A stretch of 64,000 bases of DNA, taken from Hemibagrus wyckioides (taxonomy: Eukaryota > Chordata > Actinopteri > Siluriformes > Bagridae). The DNA is taken from NCBI RefSeq assembly GCF_019097595.1, contig NC_080710.1, forward strand, positions 30,013,280-30,077,279, written 5' to 3'. The notes beneath the pieces were generated by a model. That model saw nothing but the letters and a program-made list of their open reading frames with translations, was not told where the DNA came from and did no database searches. Of the stretch, positions 10,240 through 21,945 are shown piece by piece (positions within the stretch are counted from its first letter, which is position 1; every line of letters starts with the position of its first letter). The translations under genes were made by a program, and so were the position numbers.

Positions 10240-11210
10240 TAAAATACAGTCTGTACAAAACATAAGTATGGTGCGGTGACCCGAGAATGCAAAACAACAA
10301 CAACGAAAACAAAAACACAACAGCAAAATCAAAACATAACAATAGAATAAAAAAGATTAAAAAAAAAAGAAGGAAAGAAAGAAAATACTCAATTACAAAA
10401 ACACAACAGCAAAAATCAAAACTTAATAATAAAAAAATAAGAAAAATAAATAAATAAAATACTCAATGACAAAAACACAACAACAAAATGAAAACATAAA
10501 AACAAAACAAAAAACGATTTAAAAAAATAAATAAAATACACAATGACAAAAACAAAGACACAACAGAAAAGTCAAAGCATAACGACAAAAAGATAAAAAA
10601 TTAAATACAAAACTACAAAAACAAAAATACGGCAAATTAAAAAAAGAAAATAAATAAAATACACAATGACAAAACCACAAGCATAGCAACAAAATGAAAA
10701 AATAGATGAAAAAATAAAATACACAACAACAAATCAGAAACACAACAGAAAAATCAATATATAACAACAAAATTTATTTTGATTTTGCTGTTGTGGTTAT
10801 TTATTTATTTATTGTTTGTTTGTTTGTTTGTTTGTTTGTTTGTTTTTTATATTTTGATCTTATTTTGGTGTTGTGTTTATGATTTTGTTGTGTTTTTGGA
10901 AAATATGCATTTTTCTTTCTTTTATATTCTTATATAAAAATATACACCAAACAAATATCCAAAAATACAACAACAACAAAATAAAAAAAAAAGATTTAAA
11001 AAAATACACAACAAAATACAAAAAAAATCAGCAATTTTGTTTTTATGGGTTTTTTTTTGTTGTGTGTGTTTTTTTTTTATTGTATATTTGATTTTATTGT
11101 GATTTTATTTTGTTGTTTTATTTTATATTTGATTTTATTGTGTCTTGGATTATTTTGTTGTTTTATATTTTCTTGTGTATTTGATTTTGTTGTATTTTTG
11201 CATTGCTATT
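10240..11210. repeat. AAC/AAAT-rich array 1 with strand switches
   Basis: A leader containing GTGCGGTGACCCGAGAATGC (about 10271-10290) is followed by degenerate units built from ACAAAAACACAACAGC, AAAATCAAAACATAAC and AACAAAATAAAAAA. From about 10775 the composition flips to its complement (GATTTTGCTGTTGTG), back to A-rich at about 10930-11035, then to T/G-rich until about 11200. These inversions could form long hairpins. Array 2 (12656-13640) has the same leader and units. The Phe/Leu-rich frames are artefacts. Confidence 0.85.
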
Positions 11211-11660
11211 GGATGCTTCAACTCAGGAAGAATCTGGCAACCTGGGAGGTGATTTGTATCATTTGAACAGAAAGAGCAGAAATCCAGCTGAAGTACAGCG
11301 GGTGTGTATCATGATCCAAAACACGAACAACTTCCTTACATATGTACTGATGTAACTGTTGAACTTTAACCTCTAACAGAGCAAAGTTCAGCTATACAAG
11401 CTTTTACAAACAACAGGAGGAGAAATATCACAAAGCAGACCCCCCTCCACCACCACCACCACCAATCCCCCCCAAGAAACAGGAAATTACCTTACATCCT
11501 ACACATTATTTCTCAGTAGACTTGTGTTCTTGTGCCTATAAAGAGACACAAATTGTTGCTTTTCAGTTTCAGAACATGTGCAGGAGGCGGAATTGAGCGA
11601 GCGGGACTGTGTGAGTAAGCAGGAGTTATTTTCATCACTGTCCCCCGCTAATTTCATATG
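11211..11660. other. Unique non-coding DNA with a short CAC tract
   Basis: A short (CCA)n lies at about 11445-11463. No gene was recognised. Confidence 0.45.
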
Positions 11661-11665
11661 CCACC

Positions 11666-11698
<33 letters not shown>
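11666..11698. repeat. (TG)n microsatellite
   Basis: Pure TG tract. Confidence 0.95.
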
Positions 11699-11699
<1 letters not shown>

Positions 11700-11794
11700 A
11701 CAGCCCACGGTGAGTGAGGATCTGTGAGGTCCATATGTGACTCTTGAGTGGAAAACTGAGTGGATGCCATGGCTTGGGTTGATGATGACAAGGC

Positions 11795-11870
11795 AGAGAG
11801 AGAGACAGAGAGAGAAAAAAAGAAAAAGAGGGAGAGAAAAAGAAAGAGAGAGAGAGAAGGAGAAAAAATG
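11795..11870. repeat. GA-rich low-complexity tract
   Basis: AGAGAGAGAC and AAAAAGAAAAAG-type purine runs. Confidence 0.85.
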
Positions 11871-11969
11871 AGGAATGCTGCAAGATTCCAGCCCAATATG
11901 TGACTTCCTGCTACAACCTTAGGAACAAATAACAAGCCACAAGTTCCATATGTTTGTTATTAATTATTC

Positions 11970-12085
11970 TAATTTTGAATTGAATTGAATTGAAGCAATG
12001 CTTCAGATACTTGCTTTGGAAACATTGAAAACACAAGATTCATGCTAATAAAGCTCATTGAAATGAAATGAATTGAATTGAATAT
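11970..12085. repeat. Two short (GAATT)n tracts
   Basis: TTGAATTGAATTGAATTGAAG at about 11974-11994 and AATGAATTGAATTGAAT at about 12067-12083. Confidence 0.8.
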
Positions 12086-12099
12086 AGAGAGTGCATAAA

Positions 12100-12141
<42 letters not shown>
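12100..12141. repeat. (GA)n microsatellite
   Basis: Pure GA tract of about 40 bp. Confidence 0.95.
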
Positions 12142-12145
<4 letters not shown>

Positions 12146-12655
12146 TATGATACTGAAATCACCACACGTCCTCTCCTCCTTCTTCTAATATTAGCTTTAG
12201 TTCACGATGGAGAATAGATTGTTAACCCTAAACACTATATGTTGACACCCATATCATGGAAGAACACGCCTTAAATATTGCATTCAAGTTCAAACACAAA
12301 TGATATCTCACATATGTTAGAAAAGTAGAATAAAAATAGATACAATTAAAATTAGAATTAACAGTATAAGCAAAGCGAAAAAATACAGGAAAATCTTTAG
12401 TAGTAAAAGACGCTTTTCTACTTTTTTGATTTGTGTTATGAAGCTGAACTTTTTGTATTTTTGTTTATTCAGTTTTCAAGGCTGCAGTTTGTTGTGCTGT
12501 AAAGAGCAGCTTACATACACCGCATTGTAACCAGTCATGTGTTTTATTTCTCGGTCACTGAGGGACAGTTCGTGTGAACCACTCAGTCACTGGAACAGCC
12601 AGTTTAGATAGAATGATGGAATGATCGACAGAAAACACAATATTTTTAACCGACT
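12142..12655. other. Unique AT-rich DNA
   Basis: No gene was recognised. Confidence 0.45.
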
Positions 12656-13640
12656 GTCGACATAAAAAATAAGTACAGTGCGGTGACACGAGAATGCAGA
12701 ACGCAACAACAAAAACACAACAGCAAAATCAAAACATAACAACAAAATAAAAAAGATGAAAAATAAAATACTCAACAACAAAATAAAAAACAGAACCGCA
12801 AAACCTGAACATAAAAATAAAATAAAAAACAGATAAAAAATAAAATAAATAACAACAAAATAAAAACGATGAACAATAAAATACTCAACAACAAAATAAA
12901 AAACAGAACAGCAAAACCTGAACATAAAAATAAAATAAAAAAACAGATCAAAAATAAAATACATAACAACAAAATAAAAAACGCACCAAAAAACCAAAGC
13001 ATAACAACAAAATAAAAAACACAACAGCAAAATCAAAACATAACAACAGAAAAAAGATATAAAAAATAAAATACACAACAAAAATATAAAAAACACAATG
13101 GCAAATTTAAAATATAACAACAAAATAAAACAATCGAATAAATAAAATACTCAACAGCAAAATAAAAAACACAACATCAAAATCAAAACATAACAACGAA
13201 AAAGATATAAAAAATAAAATATTCAACAACAATATTAAAAACACAACAACAAAATTAAAACTTAAGCATAAAATAAAAAACAGACAAAAATTCACAACAA
13301 CAAAAACACGACAGCAAAATCTAAACTTAACATCAAAATAAAAAAACAGATCAAAAATAAAATGCACAGCAACAATATAAATACAAAATAAAATAGATAA
13401 ATAATAAAATACACAACAAAATATAAACACAACAGCAAAATCAAAACATAACAAAATAAAAAAGATAAAATAATTAAAACACTTAACAACAAAATAAAAA
13501 ATACAACAGCAAAATCTAACCTTAACATCAAAATAAAAAAAAAACAGATCAAAAATAAAACACACAACAACAATATAAATAAACATCAAAAACATATTGT
13601 TATGTTTTAATTTTGTTGTATTTTTGATCTTTTGTTTTGC
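12656..13640. repeat. AAC/AAAT-rich array 2
   Basis: It opens with AAGTACAGTGCGGTGACACG and AGAATGCAGAAC, nearly the same leader as array 1. It continues as about 60-65-bp degenerate units (CAACAGCAAAATCAAAACAT, AACAACAAAATAAAAAA, GATAAAAAATAAAATAC). It ends at about 13596-13640 with a short complement-strand switch (TGTTATGTTTTAATTTTGTTG). The minus-strand frames of 178 and 162 codons (12587-13123, 13107-13595) are translations of this repeat. Confidence 0.85.
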
Positions 13641-14122
13641 ACTTTAGAGCCCTTGTAATATAGACCTTAAAGGTTAAAAAATCATTCTGTTACACAAAAT
13701 GTACTTAAACATACATCACACTTTACTCACAATAACCAGTCTGCTCTGTAGCACTGATTCATTTATCCATCATTTATTAATTTCCCAGATACTTTCCTCC
13801 CTTTCCAACCTGCACAGTAATTATGTTGTAATTTTATTAAAATTCTATTTATAGTATTTTTCTATTCTTTAATTTTCTTGAAGTCTGTATGGTTGTGTAT
13901 GTGTCAAATAAAATTGGAATTTGTTCTGATAACAAAATAAAATTATTATCAGTGGCAAAAGTTGTACAATTGATTCATAAATCTGAAATTTCTATTTATT
14001 TTTTTCTGTCCAATTGCTTGTCTTTTATTCATCTGCCATCAGGAGAATCTCCAAAAACCCCTCAGCAGTAAAATCCTTTTCTGCATCGATTTCCATAAAC
14101 ATATCGTCTCTGTGGTCTGTAA
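13641..14122. other. Unique DNA with a possible retroposon tail
   Basis: TGTCAAATAAAATTGGAATTTG at about 13900-13922 resembles the 3' end of fish retroposons (ATGTGACAAATAAAATTTG). Otherwise nothing was seen. Confidence 0.35.
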
Positions 14123-14626
14123 TTGTACCTTCAACACCTTTCTTCTAAGATAAAACACATCTTAGCCTCTACACCACATCATACGACTTCATATAAACCT
14201 TTAGAAATTTTTTTGTTGCTTCCTACATCATCTTTCCTTACTGTTTTCATTCCCCACCTGACAGATTGTGAACGCACGGCCGTCAGTCTGAGCTTCAGCA
14301 GGACTCTGATGCCTTTTAAAAAAGCGAGGCATCCCAGGACACGGCAGTCGATTGCACATCCCCGGCTCCCTGCTGTGCTCCGAACAGCAAAACGAAGCCA
14401 AAGCAACATTTGTTGTATAGCTGTTACAGCATTTCTTTTATTTTTTCGACAGCAAATCTCCGTTGTGGGAGCAAATATGGCACTCGAGTGGGGAATGAGA
14501 ACATCGCCGGCCGCTTTACCCCATGAGGACAGACTTCAACAAGGCCAGAAATCGATACTGATCTCCGGCTGTTTAGGAGCCAAAGGCAGGAGCGCTGAGT
14601 CTACTGAGGCCATGAAAAGCTCTTAG
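14123..14626 (+). other. Unrecognised 167-codon open frame in non-repetitive DNA
   Basis: This is the longest open frame outside repeats. It has no domain, signal peptide or family I recognise. Its second half (about 14270-14625) is richer in GC and CpG than the surroundings. TTTTATTTTTTCGACAG at about 14437-14453 is a plausible splice acceptor, giving a possible terminal exon reading from Gln to the TAG at 14624-14626. It may equally be conserved non-coding DNA or chance. Confidence 0.15.
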
Positions 14627-14717
14627 TAGACATATTAGCTGGCAGTTGGTACAATTTCCTACTTTGTTATGGCAGGAGCAGAAAAACCACAAACAGCTCA
14701 TACTCCAAAACGATATA

Positions 14718-15201
14718 CAGTGGAACCTCAGAATACGGATGCCCACGCTTACGAATTTTCACCTTAAGAATTGAAATTTTGCAAGAAATTTGCAAGTGAG
14801 GTTTTAAATATTTCTTTTTCAGTCAGTGAAAGCTGTTAGGAAAGAGTCGACCCACGATACCAACATTGCCTTGGCATGCGTTCAAAAGCTAGGTGATTTT
14901 TCAGCCATTTTTTGTTGACAGATTGGTAGTGTAGGCGGTCTGTTCTATTTTTAGCCCAAGCTTGGTGGCACGACTTCCTGTGAGGAGCCTTGACATGGAA
15001 TGCTTGACTTGGGTCAGTTCTTTGTAAGCAGCCATACAGTTTACATACGCTTCGTATTGGGAATATTGGTCATATTTTTGGGCGGCTGGAACAGATTATC
15101 TGCATTTGCATTATTTCTTATGGGAAAATTTGTTTCACAATTAAAATTTTCACCTTAAGAACTCGCCTCCAGAATGAAATTCGTTTGCCGAGGTTCCACT
15201 G
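14718..15201. mobile_element. Tigger/pogo-like MITE, full length (484 bp)
   Basis: It starts CAGTGGAACCTCAGAATACG and ends GCCGAGGTTCCACTG, an inverted repeat, flanked by TA (14716-14717 and 15202-15203). Next to the right end are CTTATGGGAAAATTTGTTTC and CTTAAGAACTCGCCTCCAG, typical of Tigger-type elements. No transposase frame is present, so it must have been moved in trans. Confidence 0.88.
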
Positions 15202-15203
15202 TA

Positions 15204-15370
15204 TTGTTTGAAAAATGTATACAGTTTAATCATATTACTTCCAAACAGTATATACTCTCCAGCAGTCTGTGTCATTAACCAGTTGTGTGTTTTATTTATT
15301 GATGACATGATACATTCGTTACAGGTTTTATGAGTGTAATCAGGCCACGTTCGGTGTGAATAAGAAAAAG
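15204..15370. other. Unique spacer
   Basis: No feature was seen. Confidence 0.4.
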
Positions 15371-15502
15371 TGTGTGTGTGTGTGTGAGTCTTTGTCACAC
15401 ACTGAGCTCTGGATGGTGTTGGCAGAAAATAAGATGCAGCCCCTGACGCAACACGTGACAAAACAGACACAGATGACATATGGCCATTTATGTTTATCCA
15501 TT

Positions 15503-15536
<34 letters not shown>

Positions 15537-15537
15537 T
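15371..15537. repeat. Two (TG)n tracts
   Basis: A short GT run at 15371-15387 and a longer one at 15504-15537, with unique DNA between. Confidence 0.9.
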
Positions 15538-15612
15538 TGATTATTGGAGTAGCTTGCTCACATGACATCTTCTAGATTAACGGCTCAGTCTTTATCATGT
15601 AGAAAAATTAAA

Positions 15613-15665
15613 ACCAACCAACCAACCAACTATCCAAATAAATAAATAAATAAATAAATAAATAA
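15613..15665. repeat. (ACCA)n / (AAAT)n microsatellites
   Basis: ACCAACCAACCAACCAAC is followed by (AAAT)n. Directly visible. Confidence 0.9.
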
Positions 15666-15912
15666 AGTACCTAGAAACATCAAGTAGAATTAAAAATGTC
15701 TACATGTTTTTGCATCTTTTAATAAGAGGGATAAAAAATTACAGAAAAAATAGCTAGCATCAAAACAATATGACGAGGTGTTGAAGAAAGCGGCTGTGGA
15801 AGTAAATCCATCAGGAGTGCAGCGTTTAGAGACACATCGCTGTTCAATTCCCATCTCCTCACATTGAGCGCTGTTTAATTAGGCTATCATGCCTGCCATG
15901 GAGGAAAAGGTT
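15666..15912. other. Unique non-coding DNA
   Basis: No gene was recognised. The stretch 15780-15905 contains homeobox-type AATTAGG and AGCGCTG motifs but no frame. Confidence 0.4.
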
Positions 15913-16232
15913 TCTGTGTGTGTGTGTGTGTTTTACTTATCTCCATCATAGATAAATGGAGTGGAACATGTGTGTGTGTATGTGAGTGTGTGTTGCAGTG
16001 AGACATTCACATGGGCTGTGTGTATGTCTTCTGTGTGTGTGTGTCCTGCAGTGAGACATTCAAGTGAAACGTGTGTGTGTATGTGTGTCCTGCAGTGAGA
16101 TGTTCATATGAGTGGTGTGTGTGTGTGTGTAAGTGTGTGTCACAGTGAGACATTCACATGGGTGGTGTGTGTGTGTGTGTGTGTGTGTCACAGTAAGACA
16201 TTCACATGGGTGGGGTGTGTGTGTGTGTGTGT
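15913..16232. repeat. GT-rich minisatellite, about 45-55-bp unit
   Basis: After the recurrent (TG)n flank (15931-15961) come about five units, each with a GT tract, then TGCAGTGAGACATTCACATG or CACAGTAAGACATTCACATG, then GGTGG. The unit combines a microsatellite with a 25-bp unique core. Confidence 0.85.
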
Positions 16233-16752
16233 GCATGTGTCTGAGGCAGATCTACAAGCTCCAATAACTTATTATCCATGCAAATGAGCTTCAGAGATTT
16301 ATTCCTCAGACTGCTCGGGTTCTAATCGGCACTCAGACTCATCAGGAAGTCTGATTTCCTGTAGTCCGGATCTGTACCACTCTGGTCTGGTGTTTGAGAG
16401 AGGGCATTGTGCGTCATTCTCTAATTAATGAAACATTGTGATCATTGGCAAATTGTTGTGTTGTAATAAGAATAAAAGATGAGCAGACAGCATGTGCTGT
16501 TACTGTGGCAGTGACTCCACTTCCACTCGCACTCTGTCCATACATCAGCATTATCTCCCACTTTTTACACTTTTCTACAGCAGTAGAGAAATTGGGCTTT
16601 GTTTTTCATAGCCATGCACTGCACCGGTTTGCGTCTGAGTTTATTGACATCTTTGTCAAAAGTTCCCGAAAAGGGTGTTGGTTTGTTTACCTCTAAAATC
16701 CACATCACTTATTTCTTTTATTGTTCATTTCAGATTTTTCTAAAAAACACGT
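16233..16752. other. Unique DNA, possible conserved non-coding element
   Basis: At 16244-16400 the sequence is of balanced composition with TTATTATCCATGCAAATGAG, which holds a perfect octamer (POU-factor) ATGCAAAT. There is no coding frame with support. Confidence 0.25.
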
Positions 16753-16796
16753 TTAAATGTCAAATGTAACTAATCTCTCCATAAAAATCAGTCTGG

Positions 16797-17476
16797 TGAT
16801 GATGATGATGATGAGGATGAGGATGAGGATGGTGGGGACAGTGATCATGTTGAGGAGGAGCATGCTGATGGTGATGATGATGATGATGATGATGAGGATG
16901 GTGGGGACAGTGATCATGTTGAGGAGGAGCATGCTGATGGTGATGATGATGACTAGGATGATGATGATGATGATGATCACAAAGACAATGATTATGATGA
17001 TGATGACGAAGAAGATGACGATGATGATGATGTTGATGATGAATATGATGACAATGATGATGATAATGACGATGATGATGATGATAATGATGATGATGAA
17101 GATCACAATAATGATGATGATGATGATGAATATAATGCTAATGATGATGACAGTGATGATGAGGAGGAAGATGACAATAACAATGACTATGATAATGACA
17201 ATAATGACAATGATGATGATGAAGACAACAGTGATAATGACGATGATGATGATGATGCTAATCACAATGACAATGACGATGATGATGATGAGGATCATGA
17301 TATTGACAATGATAATGACAATGGTGATGATAATGACAATGATAATGACAATGACAATGATGATGATGATGATGATGATGATGATAATCACAATGATGAT
17401 GATGTTGATCATGACGACGATGATAATGATAATGACAATGGTGATGATGATAATGACAATGATAATGACAATGACA

Positions 17477-17514
<38 letters not shown>

Positions 17515-17809
17515 AATCACAATGATGATGATGATGTTGATCATGACGACGATGATGATAATGACGATGATGATGATGATTATGATGATAATGATAAAGA
17601 CAATGATGATGATGATTATGATGATAATGATAAAGACAATGATGATGATGATGATGTTGATCATGACGACGATGATAATGACAATGATGATGATGATGAT
17701 GATGATGATGATAATCACAATGATGATGATGATGTTGATCATGACGATGATGATAATCACAATGATGATGATGATGCTGATCATGACGACGATGATAATG
17801 ACAATGACA

Positions 17810-17847
<38 letters not shown>

Positions 17848-17953
17848 AATCACAATGATGATGATGATGTTGATCATGACGATGATGATAATCACAATGA
17901 TGATGATGATGATGATGATGCTGATCATGACGACGATGATAATGACAATGACA

Positions 17954-17988
<35 letters not shown>

Positions 17989-18166
17989 AATCACAATGAT
18001 GATGATGATGTTGATCATGACGATGATGATAATCACAATGACAATGATGATGATGATGATGATAATCACAATGATGATGATGATGTTGATCATGACGATG
18101 ATGATAATGATAATGACAATGGTGATGATAATGACAATGATAATGACAATGATAATGACAATGACA

Positions 18167-18207
<41 letters not shown>

Positions 18208-18256
18208 AATCACAATGATGATGATGATGTTGATCATGACGATGATGATAATGACA

Positions 18257-18297
<41 letters not shown>

Positions 18298-18397
18298 AAT
18301 CACAATGATGATGATGATGTTGATCATGACGATGATGATAATCACAATGATGATGATGATGATGTTGATCATGACGACGATGATAATGACAATGACA

Positions 18398-18432
<35 letters not shown>

Positions 18433-18523
18433 AATCACAATGATGATGATGATGTTGATCATGACGATGATGATAATGATAATGACAATGGTGATGATAA
18501 TGACAATGATAATGACAATGACA

Positions 18524-18561
<38 letters not shown>

Positions 18562-18655
18562 AATCACAATGATGATGATGATGTTGATCATGACGACGAT
18601 GATAATGATAATGACAATGGTGATGATGATAATGACAATGATAATGACAATGACA

Positions 18656-18687
<32 letters not shown>

Positions 18688-18834
18688 AATCACAATGATG
18701 ATGATGATGATGTTGATCATGACGACGATGATAATGATAATGACGATGATGATGATGATTATGATAATAATGATAAAGACAATGACGATGATGATGATGA
18801 CAATGACAGTGACGATGATGATGATGACGAATGA
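16797..18834. repeat. 2-kb GAT/GAC array with higher-order repeats
   Basis: A trinucleotide array (GAT, AAT, GAC, with CAT, GTT, CAC) is built from longer units marked by GTTGATCATGACGA-type landmarks. These recur from 17404 to 18712 at spacings of 42-144 bp, all multiples of three, so the triplet phase never slips. The left edge holds two copies of GAGGATGGTGGGGACAGTG, 66 or 67 bp apart. One plus frame reads Met/Thr/Ile, another would read Asp/Asn without a start Met (stops at 16954-16956 and 18832-18834), and minus frames read Ile/Val or His. None resembles a real protein. Confidence 0.95.
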
Positions 18835-19733
18835 CAATGATCATATTAAGCTCCTGCATCATAGACCTCCTGACCAGACTGAGACACCTAACATGCCTAA
18901 AGTTCCTCATCTTCATGGCTCCACCTCTAACTCAGTGATTTGTGAAATGTCAGCCCAAAATAGTCTTGTAGTAGAAGGTGGAATTTGAACGGCGGTTCCT
19001 TCACACCCTCATTATCAGAAATGTCGACAGTGCTGCTCAACTTTCACACCCGGTGTCACACCCTGAGTGAGTCACTAATATATTATTACATAGATTTTCT
19101 AACACATCATCATTACCCTGTCTTCTGCAAGAATTAATACAGAAATGCCTCTGAACCTGGAAATATGGAAGATTTTCCTGATGGAGCTTGAACAGTCATT
19201 TTTTTAGACTAGGATTGAAAGGTTTTTCAAAGGTTCTATAACTCTCATGAACGGGTTTCCACCGGAATGGTTTCTGGATCGATGCCGGGGATGTTTTGAA
19301 GATTCTGGGTCTTGATAGACATTTGTATGCCAAACCAAATAAACTGGTAATGACAAAAGGGAAAAAAAGAGAAACAGATTTAGAGAATATCGGGGTTTTC
19401 ACTTTAATAAGACCTAGTGCACAAGTGCGTAAGTGCTCTTCAACTCTCCTGACAGGAAGTCAAGCAGAAGTGAATTTGATGACAGATAGCTCCAGGCATT
19501 TCTTCACTGTGCTTTTACAGCTTCTGCTTTCCAGTTCAATAAAAGAAATAAGGGGAAAAGTCGCCTCTCGGGCTGACCCGTCTGACCTGAGAAACATTCC
19601 AAAAAAACGAATATATATATAAAGAGCTTTCTGATAAACATTACCGCGTGTATCTCCTGCAGCTAGGTTTTAGGATGTCTCGCTGGATTGATAATTGACT
19701 TCTATCAGTCCGTGTCTTTGAATCTTATGCAAT
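18835..19733. other. Unique non-coding DNA
   Basis: No gene was recognised. A short (AT)n lies at about 19609-19622. Confidence 0.45.
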
Positions 19734-20054
19734 GTGACTGTGAATGAGAAAAGTTTGAAAAAAATGAGCCTCTGTGGTGTATGTGGGTGGAAGGCCATTT
19801 TTATGAATCGCTTTATGAGTGTACATAGCAGAAGCCTCCTGCAGTTTGTCTTTGCCAAGGCTATCATCGGGTTTGACAGCGGTGTGTTTAAAGTGGACCT
19901 CTACCTGCCCACATGCCTCACACCAGCTTCTGAAGTCACAGCGGACTTTCCTTTCCTTTTGGATTTTATAGAAAGAGGAGCGGGGCTTGTCATGGTGTTG
20001 CCCCGAGGCTCGGCTCACTCCCCGTATTTGGGCTGCATGATACAATGGCTTTGA
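19734..20054 (+). other. Unrecognised 106-codon open frame in a GC-richer patch
   Basis: Both strands are open over most of this stretch (plus 19734-20054, minus 19725-20045), and neither translation matches a family I know. The patch 19860-20050 is less AT-rich than its surroundings and free of repeats, so a conserved non-coding element is as likely as an exon. Confidence 0.15.
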
Positions 20055-21170
20055 GCTTTGAAGACTTAGAAGTCCTTTGAGCAGTGTAACCTTTTTTTAA
20101 TGACAAAGGATGACTGCTAGCATTTTTCCTCTCCTCATATCAGAGGTTAATTTAACATTTATATACACAAAATGTGTGAAAAAGGGATACAAAGGTTGCC
20201 GAATGTTCATGCTAGCAAGGGACAAGTTGCATTTTATGTATTAGCATGACACTGAGGCAAAATTTAAGCAAGATTAAATTAATAATGTGCTAATTAGGTG
20301 TGCGATAAAGCCCAATCCAAACAATTAGCTTGATGATTCCTTAGACCATTCCAGTGACACATGCGGTTCAGCATTATTTCATGTCCCTACTCACAAAAAA
20401 TAAACAAAGGCAAATAACGCTACTTGTAGCTTTAGTAAAGGAGATTGTTGGTACCTCTGGTGTGTGTGTAGCTAATACAGTTAGCTTGCTTTGCTAGTTT
20501 GATGATGCTGGTACAGCATGTAGCAAGCAAGCAAAAGTGATGTATATACATTGTATAGTAGGTGTATGCTATATGTTTTGGCTATTACCATTCCTAATTT
20601 AAAAAAAAAAAAGCTATCCAGGCCACTCCCAGTTATGACACGCCCACAAGAAACAGACTACAAGTGAGGCTTGCTTTCTAGTATGACAAGTATGAGTTTA
20701 ATCAATGGCTGATGTTGCCAAAGTTTATGGCATCTTTATAGACAGACGACAAATTAAAGAACTATAAAGTCTATAATAAGCCTCCAGAAAAATTCTACTG
20801 GATCTACACATCTCTGGAACTGTACTAGAGCGATGAACACCATCCTTCTGAAATATTCCTCTGTCGATGTTTTGATGATGTTACTGATGAGCTAACACAT
20901 CACTCCCAAATCACCTATAGATGCTCAATTAATTTGAGAGTGTGAAGGTCAGAACATAAAATTTATATCATTTTCATCCTCTTCAGAACATTCAGTGAAC
21001 ACTGGATGAGGGAGGAGTCAGAATAGAAGAGACCACGCCCATTATGATAGAATGTTTCTACAGAAAGCGGTGCTGGACCAGTACTTGGAGGATAGTGAAG
21101 GACCTAAGGCGTAAGAACAGTGTGGGAAGTGCAGAAAGTGTTCCTGCTGCTTGAATGCCAAAACAGAGAG
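20055..21170. other. Unique AT-rich DNA
   Basis: No gene was recognised. An A12 run lies at about 20601-20612. Confidence 0.45.
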
Positions 21171-21210
21171 AATGAGGAGGAGGAGGAGCAGGAGGAGGAG
21201 GAGGAGCTTC
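21171..21210. repeat. (GGA)n tract
   Basis: AGGAGGAGGAGGAGCAGGAG and continuing GGA units. Confidence 0.9.
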
Positions 21211-21303
21211 TTCCTGCAGATCATTTGGTTCCTCAACCAAGACAATACCTAGAACCTGGACTTTTTCTGAAAGATTCACACTACCAGACACTACCATTCT
21301 ACA

Positions 21304-21306
<3 letters not shown>

Positions 21307-21382
<76 letters not shown>
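21307..21382. repeat. (AT)n microsatellite
   Basis: Uninterrupted alternating AT of about 76 bp. Confidence 0.95.
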
Positions 21383-21384
<2 letters not shown>

Positions 21385-21535
21385 CCTAATATGTTTTACC
21401 AGTATAGTAGTTCTATATTTGGTGTAGCTTTATTGAAATTCTATTTTTAGTACACTTTTAGTCTTTATTTTATTTGTCGCTGCTGTTTTGTTGTTTGTTG
21501 TTTTCTTTGTTTTCTGTTGTTTATGATGCAGACAG
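21383..21535. other. Unique T-rich spacer
   Basis: It contains GTTGTTTGTTGTTTTC low-complexity sequence. Confidence 0.4.
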
Positions 21536-21945
21536 TTAAATTCGTATTGAACCCTGCTTTCTCTCTGTTACATGAAGGTTTACACTTGGCTGGTTGAATC
21601 TATATGCAGAGTTTTGTTCAAGAACATAGCAATATAATCTGATTCGACAAACAGAGGCAAAAACCGTAATAACACGCAGAGAGTCCAAAAACCAAAAGAT
21701 CCATAAGCAATGGAACAAATCAGTAACACAATCCAAAAGCAAGAAAATCTGAAAACAGAGAACAAGGTCATACCCAAGAGAAACAACGGCATAAAACAAT
21801 ACAAGTCTTAGTAATACAATCGGGACTAACAATACTTCGCATTGTGTGCTAGTCAGTTTAAATGCCGATGAGACTGGAGGAGGGTTCCCTCTGGAGGCTT
21901 GGAGGTGGAACCGCAGGTGGAACCGTTACAGTCTGTAATGTATTA
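21536..21945. repeat. Unclassified dispersed-repeat-like segment
   Basis: A series of short motifs (AGAGTCCAAAAACC, AATCCAAAAGC, AACAAGGTCATACCC) ends with GGACTAACAATACTTCGC and GGTGGAACCG twice. The style resembles a fish interspersed repeat I cannot name. Minus-strand open frames here (98 and 74 codons) look like hydrophobic noise. Confidence 0.3.

Noticed and set aside
12587..13595. Minus-strand hydrophobic proteins of 160-180 residues
   Set aside because: Pure products of the AAC/AAAT-rich repeat. Overlapping frames give the same Phe/Leu/Val text.
16753..18988. Very long open frames (up to 743 codons) as a giant gene
   Set aside because: They are translations of the GAT/GAC array in several frames at once (poly-Met, poly-Ile, poly-His), with no domain or splice structure.
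21536..21945. Part of a large self-synthesising or LTR element
   Set aside because: The motif style looks repetitive, but no coding domain, LTR or inverted end supports a class.
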